Assembly: GCA_023634235.1 (NCBI GenBank)
Contig: JAMKCF010000019.1
Span: forward strand, 9,379,684 to 9,443,683
DNA: 64,000 bases
From: Pisaster brevispinus
Lineage: Eukaryota > Echinodermata > Asteroidea > Forcipulatida > Asteriidae
Reading direction: 5' to 3'
The notes beneath the pieces are model-generated. The model was given only the letters and a program-made list of their open reading frames with translations. It was not told where the DNA came from and did not search any database. Made by a program: the position numbers and the translations under genes. Positions 56,511-64,000 of the stretch are shown piece after piece. The first letter of the stretch is position 1, and the number at the start of each line of letters is the position of its first letter.

Positions 56511-59500
56511 GTGTGTACAGTTTTTTTGAATCTCAGTAAGATGAACTTAGTTATAATATAATTGATGATGCCTTTCTTGTAACTTTATATGAGTTTTTGA
56601 AACTCTGTAGTTGCCCAACTTACCACGCTTGGTGAGTGGTGTGGTCATGGTGGTGGTGTACGGCATGGATGGATTTCATTTGCGCATACAGTACACACAA
56701 ACACGTGGATTAGTGATTCAGTCCACCCGCAAACTGGTGGACCATGGAGGTAGACCCTTGTTGCTCCAGTCCATACAATTAATGATACAAACATAGGCGA
56801 TTTTGTGAGCACTTCATTCTTCAGATGGAAAGTTGTTTCTAAAATAGTGAGCTTTCACTTTCAGATTAATACATATTTAAAATTTTAAAAATGTTGAAGT
56901 TTTTGTAGTCAGCATATTCAGGTTGGCTCACCACAGTAGTCCAAGTTACTGTACCCCCAACAACGTTTTTTTAGCATTTGGACTTTATCTGCTGGCAGGG
57001 CCTTCTCTCCAACCAAGAACCATGTCTGATTCATGCAGGGCTCGAATTTTGGATGAAGTTCCACAAGACCTCAGGCATGTCAGGGCCTGTATCTCAAAAT
57101 TTTTACTGGACCAGAATTTATTTTACAAGACCAGAATCTAAATGACTGAGAAAGAACTTTAGGAAAAATTTGTAAACATGTAAACTGTTTGTATTTGAAC
57201 GAGCACTAAGAGAAGATTTGTTTCATTTGTCTTATGGGTTACGACAGTATATTTTGATACCCAATCAGAATTGAAAGATAGTATCAGACCTCGTCAACAT
57301 TTGAACACCATTATACAGTGAGGTTTTATTATTTAATTGAAATACACAAGACCGCCGGACTTGTTCAGTCATGAATTTACTGGCCTCGGGCCTGCGGTCC
57401 ACTGTCAAATTCAAGCCCTGTCATGTGTAGGGTTCTAGTGAATGTTTATGTGTTTTTTTTGCTTCTGCTTGTTATTCTACCATTACCAATATTCAATAAT
57501 TGTTCACAACTGAAATTTGTGATGAACCTATAGCCAAATATCTTCCTCATGACATACTGTGGCTGTGCCAAAATCCATGTTTGTATCATCAAAACAAAGA
57601 AACAATCCCATCACATAACTGCCGTACTAAATATGATTATTTTCACAGATGATGTGTTTAGACTGAAGACAGCATTGCAGGCATTACAAGTGTCTTATTC
57701 TTTAGGATTACGTCTGTCTAGTGAGCAATACACCTTGAACCGATTGTTATACAAAGTAAATAATCAACAAAGACAATGGAGGTGGTATCAGATGATGAAT
57801 AAGGTGAGGAAATAAAAGCCACTGACTGCAGCCTCTGTAGTCTTTAGTTCCAAAATGCTGTTGTATTATTCAAGAAAAAAAACATCATCGCTGTGGACAA
57901 AGAAATAACCAATGGCTGATAAAGAAATCATCGTTGGCTGACAAAGAAATCGTTTTTGGCTGACAAAAAAATCGCCGTGGCTGACAAAGGAAATCATCGC
58001 CAACAGAGGGCACTATCATCCATCCAACTACCGCCACAATCCTACCACGTTCCAATGATAGCAGTTCGTCGGCTATGATTTTATTTTCTGTGTCTAATAC
58101 AACAGTAGGGCCTTGGAGCCAAGTTCACAGCCTCTATTTAGTCTGTTGCGAACAAAGATTATAGAGCTTTGAAAGGCTCAAGATGGGGAACTGGAGCTCC
58201 ACCTACATTTGGGCGCCATTTCATCAAGCAAATATTTTGTAAATATCATCAATAGAAATGGTCTACACTGTCCTATTGTTGCATCAAAAGAGTTGATTGC
58301 TGAAATGGCGTCCAGTGCAAATTTCACATTTCAGCCCTCATTTTGCCTTCGGCGCTCTATAATCTTTGGTTGTGAATGAGCTCCTTCATAGTGTCTGTTA
58401 GATGTACCGAGTGTTGGTGTCAGACCAGGCCCTAATTTCATGGCTGTGCTTATCGCGGAATTCTGCTCTTACAGCCCATATGATCACGTACTTAACAGGG
58501 TGACGAAAGGGCAGAATTCCGGTAAGCAGAGCCATGAAATTTGACCCTGAACACCATCTTATGTAAGACGGTTCACTGTTTTTCACTGTGGTTCTTATAG
58601 ATGCAAGACCTTATTCAACAGAGGTAAAGTAATCCATTTATGTCTGCTATGATTTTTAGTCTTGATTTTTATCATTTTACCTGATAGATCCAAAAGTGTT
58701 TGTCCAAACTCCAATCCACACTTCCTGTCAAATTTATCGAAGATGCCGTCTGCTGTTGTCAAATGTAAGTGACAAGAAAAGTTTGCTGACTTCGATGAAT
58801 ATTTATATCCTAAGAGACCATGTGACCTGTGACATCACATGTTTACAAAAGAGCTACAGAGCCTGGACTTCCTGCAGGCACTATTTGTACTCAGCTCAAT
58901 GGAAGAAAATGTTAAATTAATGAAGATTGCACTGTACGATTTTTGTCAACTTTTGATATGAAGAAAGAGGGCACATCTCAAAACTTGTTCAGCTGTTACT
59001 TAACTCGTGAATTTGTGTGAAAATTACAATTCAAACTGTAAAATTTCCCAGATGACCAGTGTAGTATCTCGCCTGCCAGGAAATGCCTTGGAATATACAT
59101 GGTTACATGGTCTAGATACAGCTCACTCTTTTACCTGATACTGTTTGACTGCTTGATGTGAAGATTCATGAAGGAAACTGTTTTGAATACCAGCTTTTAA
59201 TTCAATTTTTTCATTTTTGTGTTTGCCATTCATGCTTTTTGCTGTCTGTCCTCTCCATTCCTCATTTTTAGCCCATTTTCACTGATTAATGTGCTAACCC
59301 TTTAACTTTGTTTTCAGTGACTAGCCAGCCATGGAACAAATTTTACACTGGACCGCAGGCCCTGAGGCCAGTGATTTTAGCATTGGGCTAGTAAACTCAT
59401 GACCGAACAAGAGTCTAGTTGTCTTATGTTCGTGTTCAAATGTTGACTGTCAGTCTGATAAAAATAATTCTGTTGATTATTGAAAAGTACTTGCCCATGA

Positions 59501-62500
59501 TACAAATGATAAATCTTCTCATAGTGCTTTTTCAAATTCCAACAGTTCATTTGTTAAACTGGGTAGGCATTCCCATTTATTCTTCTCATTTCAATTCTGG
59601 TCTTGTACACACAATTCTGGTCCGGTAAATATTATTGAACCCTGCGGTCTTGTATCCCCCCCCCCCCCCACTTTGAGCCCTACTAGTAAACCAGTTAGCT
59701 TGTCATTTTCACTGGTCTGCCAGGCTTTTCACTTGTCCATATTTCATATAAAAGGCTATTCAACACATAATAGATGAGCTGGATCACTTGATGAGAAATT
59801 TGGACTGGTCAAGGACAAGGGCAAATCTATGAAAAAATCCCTTTGTGGTCGCGTACGTTACGCACCATGTGTGTTTATTATGTGTATGTAATCATCCCAA
59901 GGATTAACAGCATGTAAATTTATGTGGGCATTCTCCCCTCCCATGAGGCTAAACATTCCTATTTCACTAAATTGTAGTAGTCATATGACACCAGTGTTAC
60001 AATCCTTCTGTTGACTTCCCAGGTCAATTTTAGAATTGTGTTTTTAAATTACATTTGCTCATTTTTCATGCAAGAGCCTGCCACTGAATATAAAACCCTG
60101 GTAAATCAAAAGATTCCATCTGGTCACCTTCGGTCTTCCAATTCAGTTTTACTTGCCGTACAAGTACATGTTACAGGTTATGAGAGTTTGTAATGGATTG
60201 AGCTTTGCATGTAACCAACCAAAGAGTATAAAGGGGCACATTGGCTTCAAATTTGTTTGGAATTGCTCCTTATCCGTTTTTAGAGTTGTTCCTGCTCTAA
60301 AACGCCTACAGTGTGTTGCAATTAGTGAGTAATGATGGAAAGACAACCAGCGGAACATAGGGTCCGCCATTTTGTGGAGTAAAAAATTTGGTTCCACAAA
60401 CTATCGGACCGGTTCTCTGTAATGAAATTACTCAAAAACCACACAATTTCAAGGGATATTTATGTGAATCATTACACTTTTAAAACATCTTTCCAACCAT
60501 GTTCATTTCTTAACAAACACTTTTTAAAGGCAATGTGCCTCTTTAAGCATGTGTTTAGTTCATTAGAGTTCACTGGTTTGGTAATTAACTTTATAGACCT
60601 TTCTATTGCAGCGTCACAACCCAACCAAGGTTTTGCCAACCAAGGTTGGAAAACTATGGGAAGCCATAAATGCAAAGCAAAAACATTTAGCTACAGTTTG
60701 TAACAATGTACAAATGTACACACATAGTCAAAAATAGTGTTGAATTTGTTGGAAACAAAGCAACCAAGCATAGGATCTATTTTTGTTTTTCTAATTGAAA
60801 GTTTGCAGGAATGTAGAATTTGGCCACAACATCTGTTAACATGATTGAATATTTTGCTAACATTCAGCCGTCCATGCCAACCTGCGTGGTTTGTTTATCA
60901 ACCATAGAAAGGTCTATACTGTATGCAATGGGTTCAGAGGAACCGAGAGGTCTTCCGTTGAAATTGTCCAGAGAAATATTTAACTCTTTCACGCACCGAT
61001 CAGTTGCTAGCAACCGGTTTAAATCCCTTGAGAAAAATAGTTGTAAAGTGAAAAATAAAGATTGCATGGCCACACAGTTTCCAGGATGGGGAAGAGGACT
61101 CCTGAGAGTGCTATTGTGACCTGTTTTGGGGGTGGCCATTTGCAAGAAATGAGGAAACAATTATTGTGTCCATAATATGATCAATCTGTCACTAAAATAA
61201 ATGGTGCAGGAAAGGGTTAAATGGCTGTTTTGCTTGACATCACTTGCAGCACTCATACCGAGAGAGGTTCTACCATCCGCCTCCCATCTCGCCAGATGCT
61301 GGAGTACATTCTCATCAAGTTGATGGGACAGGCTAAACTTTGCGTCTACATCCTCAACATGGCAGAGTCTGTCTATGTGTATCCTTACTAAGAATACTCC
61401 AGGTTCTAATTTCACAAACTCTAAAACCTTGTTTTGAATCAAGTGACTTCGGCTATAGCTTGACCACAGTACATCCAAGCAAAGATACTGACAAAGTAGG
61501 GAGATGGCCACCATTAGAGCCACATTGGTAGAGCCCCAGCACATTAATCTAGAGGTCACAGGTTCAAATCCGCTCTAGTCAATTTTTCTTTATTCAACCC
61601 AACTTAAGTTAAACAATGATTAAACTACTTGCAGCGCACAGGATGGGCCAATGAGCAACCTCCTGTTGATCTGTAGGCGAGGGCGCCCTTCTCAAACGGT
61701 GTCATGTTCATCAGGTCTATTCACACCTGTGATTACTTGCATAACATTGCGAAATTAACACTGAATGTACTACTGACCTTAACCATACCGTGTAGATTTT
61801 CTGTTCAGAATATCACATCAGGGCAATTCCTGGCACAAAACATGATCTACTCTTCCATAGTGAGCAGAATATGGTAAGTCTTGATCAACACCAGCAAAGG
61901 CGTCCAACATTTAAAGGGGCACTTTCAAATCTCTCAAAATTTTGCTGTTTGGAATTATTACTTAAATTCCTTTGAAGAGTTGTTCATTCACTTTAAACAC
62001 CTACAGTGTGTTGTTATTAGTGAGTAGTGATAAATAACATAAATTTGCCTCAGGAAATACAACCAGCAGAATATATGGTCCACAATTGTGTGGTGTCAAA
62101 AATTTGGTTCTACAAAATAGCGGGCCGTGTTCTGCCGTGAAATTACACAAAAGCCACACAATTTCAAGGGATATTTATGTCAATCATTATGTTTTACTTT
62201 TATATTCTACTTATATTCTACAAATACTTTTCATAGCCTAAAGCGCCGAATCCAAAGGCAATGTTCCCCCTTTAAGTGTTGGGTCTGCTTCAAACAAAAA
62301 GGGCAGAAAGTTTCAAATCATTATTTAGTAGTTTAGATGTGAAACCAACAACATTCGTATTACTTGCATCCCAAAGTCTTGGACATGTGGATTGTCAGTG
62401 TCAGGCCTCTGTTTTAGCTGTCGGCCCTCAAATTCGCTGTCTTACTTTTGCACCTCCATTTCATCAGCTGGCTTTTGAATGTCCAATGTTCCACCTTGGT

Positions 62501-63229
62501 GTAAATTTTCCAGGGTTCAACCTCGGTCGTCGACTTCCAGTGCCCAATTTCATGGCACTGCTTACCTGATTCTGCGCTTGCGCTCGCTGCAGCTTGTAGA
62601 AATATGCCGCAAGTGCAGAATTCTTTGAGCCTGAATGCAAAGCACCAAGATTCATCTGGAGATGAGTTGTCAGTATTAGTGATTTGTATTGTGACATGAC
62701 ACTTAACTTAGCAGTTATGATTGATTGTCAGCCCCAGGTCTCCAGCTAGCTTTTGAACTTCCAAGGGTTCTACCTTGGCTTCAGATTTCCAGGATCCTTG
62801 GTTGTTGACTTTAGGATCTCTAGCTGGGTTATCTGGGGTTGGGGTGGGGGGGGGGGGTCTACCTCAGTTTTGGACTTCCAGGTCTCTTTTTCTGTTTCAG
62901 ATTTCCAGATCTTGGTACCCAGCCAGGTTCTCTGGGTCGCAGTCTTAGTGCGCGACATTGGTGTCTAGACACTAGACACTGGCGAGCGCCCAAATATTCA
63001 TGACCAGCGACCCTGCACTTTTTTGATGTACATTTAATGCCCCTGCTTTGAGATTGATATACTTCAGAATGGAATAACCAGCTGGAGTCTTGCTGGATAA
63101 ATGACCTTAATAGCAGAAGTGGTTCCTTCCTGTAGGGTAATGATGCGAGCCATGCTGAAGGACATGACCTCCTGGTACTCGCACCTCATTCCCTGGATGG
63201 GCAAACTCAAGGCAACGCTAATGCAATGG
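56426..63229 (+). CDS. NEPRO: NEPRO-like nucleolar protein, 3' end outside window
   Basis: Eight exons chain with matching phases: 56426-56510, 56611-56631, 57649-57803, 58601-58623, 58688-58764, 61267-61376, 61809-61873 and 63136-63229. They total 630 nt, 210 codons. NEPRO (DUF4477 family) is a nucleolar protein tied to ribosome biogenesis and, in vertebrates, to early neural progenitors and skeletal growth. Family marks, compared from memory: WNR near the N-terminus (residues 6-8), LLY followed by a charged helix, LPSRQMLEYILIKLMGQAKL, and SIVSRIW followed by a helical run. The human protein has similar features in the same order (VLY, PSQPVVELVLMKVLG, LVSRLW). The human protein is about 570 residues, so over half the gene lies right of the window. 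The start ATG has a good context (AAG before it). Identity is likely, not certain. Confidence 0.72.
56611..56631 (+). CDS. NEPRO: NEPRO exon 2, 21-nt micro-exon
   Basis: The acceptor is aactctgtag and the donor GTGAGT at 56632. It takes two bases to finish a Val codon, encodes AQLTTL, and leaves one base. It is symmetric, so skipping would keep the frame. A very short exon can match by chance, so support is moderate. Confidence 0.5.
56632..57648 (+). other. NEPRO intron 2
   Basis: 1017 bp. It contains a complete copy of the CAGGGCTCG-ended element (57036-57420). No extra exon was seen. Confidence 0.75.
57036..57420 (+). repeat. CAGGGCTC-ended TIR element, copy 2
   Basis: Ends CAGGGCTCGAATTT and AAATTCAAGCCCTG. 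The 5 bp TCATG occurs just outside both ends (57031-57035 and 57421-57425), a possible target duplication. It carries GACCGCCGGACTTG and GGCCTGCGGTCCA segments. Confidence 0.75.
57649..57803 (+). CDS. NEPRO: NEPRO exon 3
   Basis: 155 nt, two bases in and phase 0 out; acceptor attttcacag, donor GTGAGG at 57804. It encodes (D)DVFRLKTALQALQVSYSLG, LRLSSEQYTLNRLLYKVNNQ and QRQWRWYQMMNK. It is predicted to be helical, with the L-Y-x-x-x-N/H-x-x pattern seen in NEPRO. Confidence 0.78.
57881..58001 (+). repeat. Tandem array, about 25-bp units
   Basis: Four to five units of AAATCATCGTTGGCTGACAA AGA type. It sits in NEPRO intron 3, 78 bp after exon 3. Confidence 0.75.
58147..58375 (+). repeat. Long palindromic element with GCGCCATTTCA arms, copy 2
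   Basis: About 229 bp with arms AACAAAGATTATAGAGC and GCTCTATAATCTTTGGTTGT, and inner GGGCGCCATTTCATCAAGC / TTGCTGAAATGGCG. It has the same layout as 9872-10116, which gives the element's boundaries. Confidence 0.8.
58428..58550 (+). repeat. Foldback with CAGAATTCTG arms, copy 2
   Basis: Left AGGCCCTAATTTCATGGCTG and right CAGAGCCATGAAATTTGACC; inner arms CTTATCGCGGAATTCTGC and GCAGAATTCCGGTAAGCAG. A nearly intact hairpin. Confidence 0.75.
58601..58623 (+). CDS. NEPRO: NEPRO exon 4, 23-nt micro-exon
   Basis: The acceptor is gttcttatag and the donor GTAAAG at 58624. It encodes MQDLIQQ plus AG of an Arg codon. The human protein continues its helix with a similar charged L-x-x-L segment at this point. 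The next intron is only 64 bp. Confidence 0.62.
58688..58764 (+). CDS. NEPRO: NEPRO exon 5
   Basis: 77 nt, one base in and one out; acceptor acctgatag, donor GTAAGT at 58765. It encodes (R)SKSVCPNSNPHFLSNLSK and MPSAVVK, a polar linker before the conserved P-S-R-Q helix. Confidence 0.65.
59335..59684 (-). repeat. CAGGGCTC-ended TIR element, copy 3 (reversed, truncated)
   Basis: Reverse-oriented relative of the copies at 116 and 57036, with TGGACCGCAGGCCCTGAGG near its left and TTGAGCCCTA at its right. The left terminus is degraded. A run of 14 C lies near the right end. Confidence 0.6.
60228..60546 (+). repeat. TTAAAGGGGCAC-ended MITE, copy 1
   Basis: Left TATAAAGGGGCACATTGG and right GGCAATGTGCCTCTTTAA form an inverted repeat with one mismatch. 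The body shares CACACAATTTCAAGGGATAT with the copy at 61911. The TTAA at the left is altered. Confidence 0.8.
61267..61376 (+). CDS. NEPRO: NEPRO exon 6, conserved helix
   Basis: It encodes (C)STIRLPSRQMLEYILIKL and MGQAKLCVYILNMAESVY; donor GTGTAT at 61377. The strong-looking acceptor cacttgcag (exon start 61250) would break the frame with exon 5. The AG at 61265-61266 keeps it, and exons 1-8 then sum to a multiple of three. Either the downstream AG is used or a small exon is missing between 58765 and 61249. Confidence 0.7.
61511..61600 (+). repeat. tRNA-like SINE, decayed copy
   Basis: CATTGGTAGAGCCCCAGCAC, AGGTCACAGGTTCAAATCCG and CTCTAGTCAATTTTTCTTTA line up with 42967-43055, including the tail. 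Confidence 0.65.
61628..61723 (+). repeat. TAGACC-type element fragment
   Basis: Carries GGATGGGCCAATGAGCAACC and CGAGGGCGCCCTTCTCAAAC, as at 6187-6368, and ends CATCAGGTCTAT. The left end is missing. Confidence 0.65.
61809..61873 (+). CDS. NEPRO: NEPRO exon 7
   Basis: 65 nt, phase 0 in and two bases out; acceptor tttctgttcag, donor GTAAGT at 61874. It encodes NITSGQFLAQNMIYSSIVSR, I and a split Trp. The S-x-V-S-R-I-W ending matches the family's V-S-R-L-W. The exon is too short to stand out as an open frame and was found from splice sites and phase. Confidence 0.75.
61911..62275 (+). repeat. TTAAAGGGGCAC-ended MITE, copy 2
   Basis: TTAAAGGGGCAC at the left and GGCAATGTTCCCCCTTTAA at the right. 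TTAA is kept at both ends. It shares CCTACAGTGTGTTG and CACACAATTTCAAGGGATAT with copy 1. Both copies sit in NEPRO introns. Confidence 0.8.
62539..62640 (+). repeat. Foldback with CAGAATTCTG arms, copy 3 (decayed)
   Basis: Left GCCCAATTTCATGGCACTGC and inner AAGTGCAGAATTCTTTGAGC. After it, CAAAGCACCAAGATTCATCT resembles the foldback at 6658, so two types may be joined here. Confidence 0.6.
63136..63229 (+). CDS. NEPRO: NEPRO exon 8
   Basis: 94 nt. It finishes the split Trp and is phase 0 out; acceptor ttcctgtag, donor GTCAGT at 63230. It encodes (W)VMMRAMLKDMTSWYSHLI and PWMGKLKATLMQW. Third positions are strongly G/C, unlike the flanks. The next exon was not found before the window ends. 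Confidence 0.75.
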
Positions 63230-63251
63230 GTCAGTATACCTTTCATTCTGC

Positions 63252-63373
63252 TGCTTCAGCATAGAAAATTGGCTTTACCAGATAAAGGTTACCAGCCAAA
63301 ATACCATGTCATCTTTACCATTTTCAGCTGCTTTCCCGCATATTTTTGCTGAGCGAAAAATTAAGCACTATAA
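63252..63373 (+). repeat. GGGCCCAATTTCATAGAGC foldback, partial copy
   Basis: Only the centre and right arm remain: GGTTACCAGCCAAAATACCA and TATTTTTGCTGAGCGAAAAA. It is cut off where the next repeat begins. Confidence 0.65.
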
Positions 63374-63470
63374 ATCCTTCTCAGATGATGTCACTATTTT
63401 ATGGCTCGCCATGCTTGAATACTTTCAAGTGCACTTCATGCACACTTATTATTAAAACTGCAGAAACATG
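63374..63470 (+). repeat. TAGACCCTTCTCAG-type element fragment
   Basis: Starts ATCCTTCTCAGATGATGTCA and holds GCCATGCTTGAATACTTTCA. It directly abuts a foldback fragment (63252-63373), a junction of two families. Confidence 0.65.
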
Positions 63471-64000
63471 TGGTCCAGATGTTGTCCAGTGTTAAGTTCC
63501 AGCCCTGTAAAGTTAAATTTCATTTTGGGTGAGTTGGCAGTCTAAATATGTTCCAAGTTAGCAAGCTAAATCATGGGCAGCCACGCTGGTCAGAAAATTA
63601 CAAGTAGAAAGTTTGTTTATACTTTAATGACCCCAAAAGTATATTGAAAAAAAAAATAAAATTGCGCAAGCTTTGGTAGCAACAACTACGTCAACAAGAA
63701 CTAATTTCATTACAAAACAAATGTTTATAACAACAGCCATGGCCAACAGCCAACTTCCCATGAAATATGCTAATTACATTCACACATGTGTACAGAGACT
63801 ATTGGTTGGCAAATGCCATAGATATGTGAATCACGCCACCATCAGCCCCATACAAAGAGGCTCGACATTCCCCCTTTTGCCAACCAGTAGTGTTAATAGT
63901 GCGCACCGGTGATGTGCAATTTACATGAATCAATGGAAGAGTCTATTGCATCCAAGTTAGTACTGGGTGTGGCATGGCTGGCTTGTGCGTAAAGCGCTTG

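Larger units (their letters stand above)
57804..58600 (+). other. NEPRO intron 3
   Basis: 797 bp, almost all repeat: a 25-bp tandem array (57881-58001), a long palindrome (58147-58375) and a foldback (58428-58550). Confidence 0.8.
58765..61249 (+). other. NEPRO intron 5
   Basis: About 2.5 kb. It has a reversed CAGGGCTC element (59335-59684), a C-run near 59657, a TTAAAGG-type element (60228-60546) and an inverted repeat between about 60595 and 60925 (AGACCTTTCTAT / AGAAAGGTCTAT). A small missed exon is possible. Confidence 0.7.
61377..61808 (+). other. NEPRO intron 6
   Basis: 432 bp holding a degraded tRNA-derived SINE (61511-61600) and a fragment of the TAGACCCC-type element (61628-61723). 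Confidence 0.75.
61874..63135 (+). other. NEPRO intron 7
   Basis: 1262 bp. A TTAA-ended element (61911-62275) begins 38 bp after exon 7. A foldback fragment lies at 62539-62640, and a degenerate TTCCAGG-rich stretch (62370-62950) includes a G-run near 62850. Confidence 0.75.
63230..64000 (+). other. NEPRO intron 8 (partial)
   Basis: 771 bp to the window edge. It has a foldback fragment (63252-63373) joined to a GTAGACCCTTCTCAG-type fragment (63374-63470). No exon was seen. Confidence 0.7.

Noticed and set aside
60060..60120. Candidate missing NEPRO exon near 60072-60101
   Set aside because: Every acceptor choice gave a stop or the wrong phase with exon 5.

Overview
The window is animal nuclear DNA: intron-rich, AT-rich non-coding sequence full of short interspersed repeats, with small coding islands joined by GT-AG splice sites. 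The protein sequences, the many TACATGTA-type palindromes, and the foldback and tRNA-derived repeats suggest a marine deuterostome. An echinoderm is my best guess and a sea star is possible, but the class is inferred and not shown.

Two plus-strand genes were assembled by hand from splice sites and reading-frame phase. (1) Kinesin light chain (KLC), about 3949-47275: fifteen coding exons whose phases join without a break, giving about 597-599 codons. They run from the end of the heptad-repeat coiled coil through the acidic linker and the TPR domain to a spliced, serine/arginine-rich C-terminal tail. The first coding exon or exons, with the start codon, lie left of the window. A possible very long 3' UTR runs to a polyadenylation signal at 55570. 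(2) A partial gene from 56426 to the right edge, identified as NEPRO (nucleolus and neural progenitor protein, DUF4477 family). Eight exons give the first 210 codons, and the gene continues past the window.

Layout: 1-3948 upstream KLC intron; 3949-5308 coiled coil and acidic linker; 5309-15283 a 10-kb repeat-rich intron; 15284-24203 TPR exons; 24204-35089 a 10.9-kb intron; 35090-47275 C-terminal exons with several possible isoforms; 47276-55590 possible 3' UTR; 55591-56425 intergenic; 56426-64000 NEPRO.

The introns hold at least a dozen families of short non-autonomous elements: TTAA-flanked elements, long palindromes, a foldback group sharing a GGCCCAATTTCA-like end, and elements carrying TGACGTCA sites. 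There are also tRNA-derived SINEs, one LINE reverse-transcriptase remnant and six tandem or low-complexity arrays. No operon, CRISPR array, virus or intact autonomous transposon was seen. The two genes have no evident functional link: KLC is a cytoplasmic motor subunit for cargo transport and NEPRO is nucleolar. No wholly new system can be claimed. The most interesting signals are the KLC isoform options and the repeat families.
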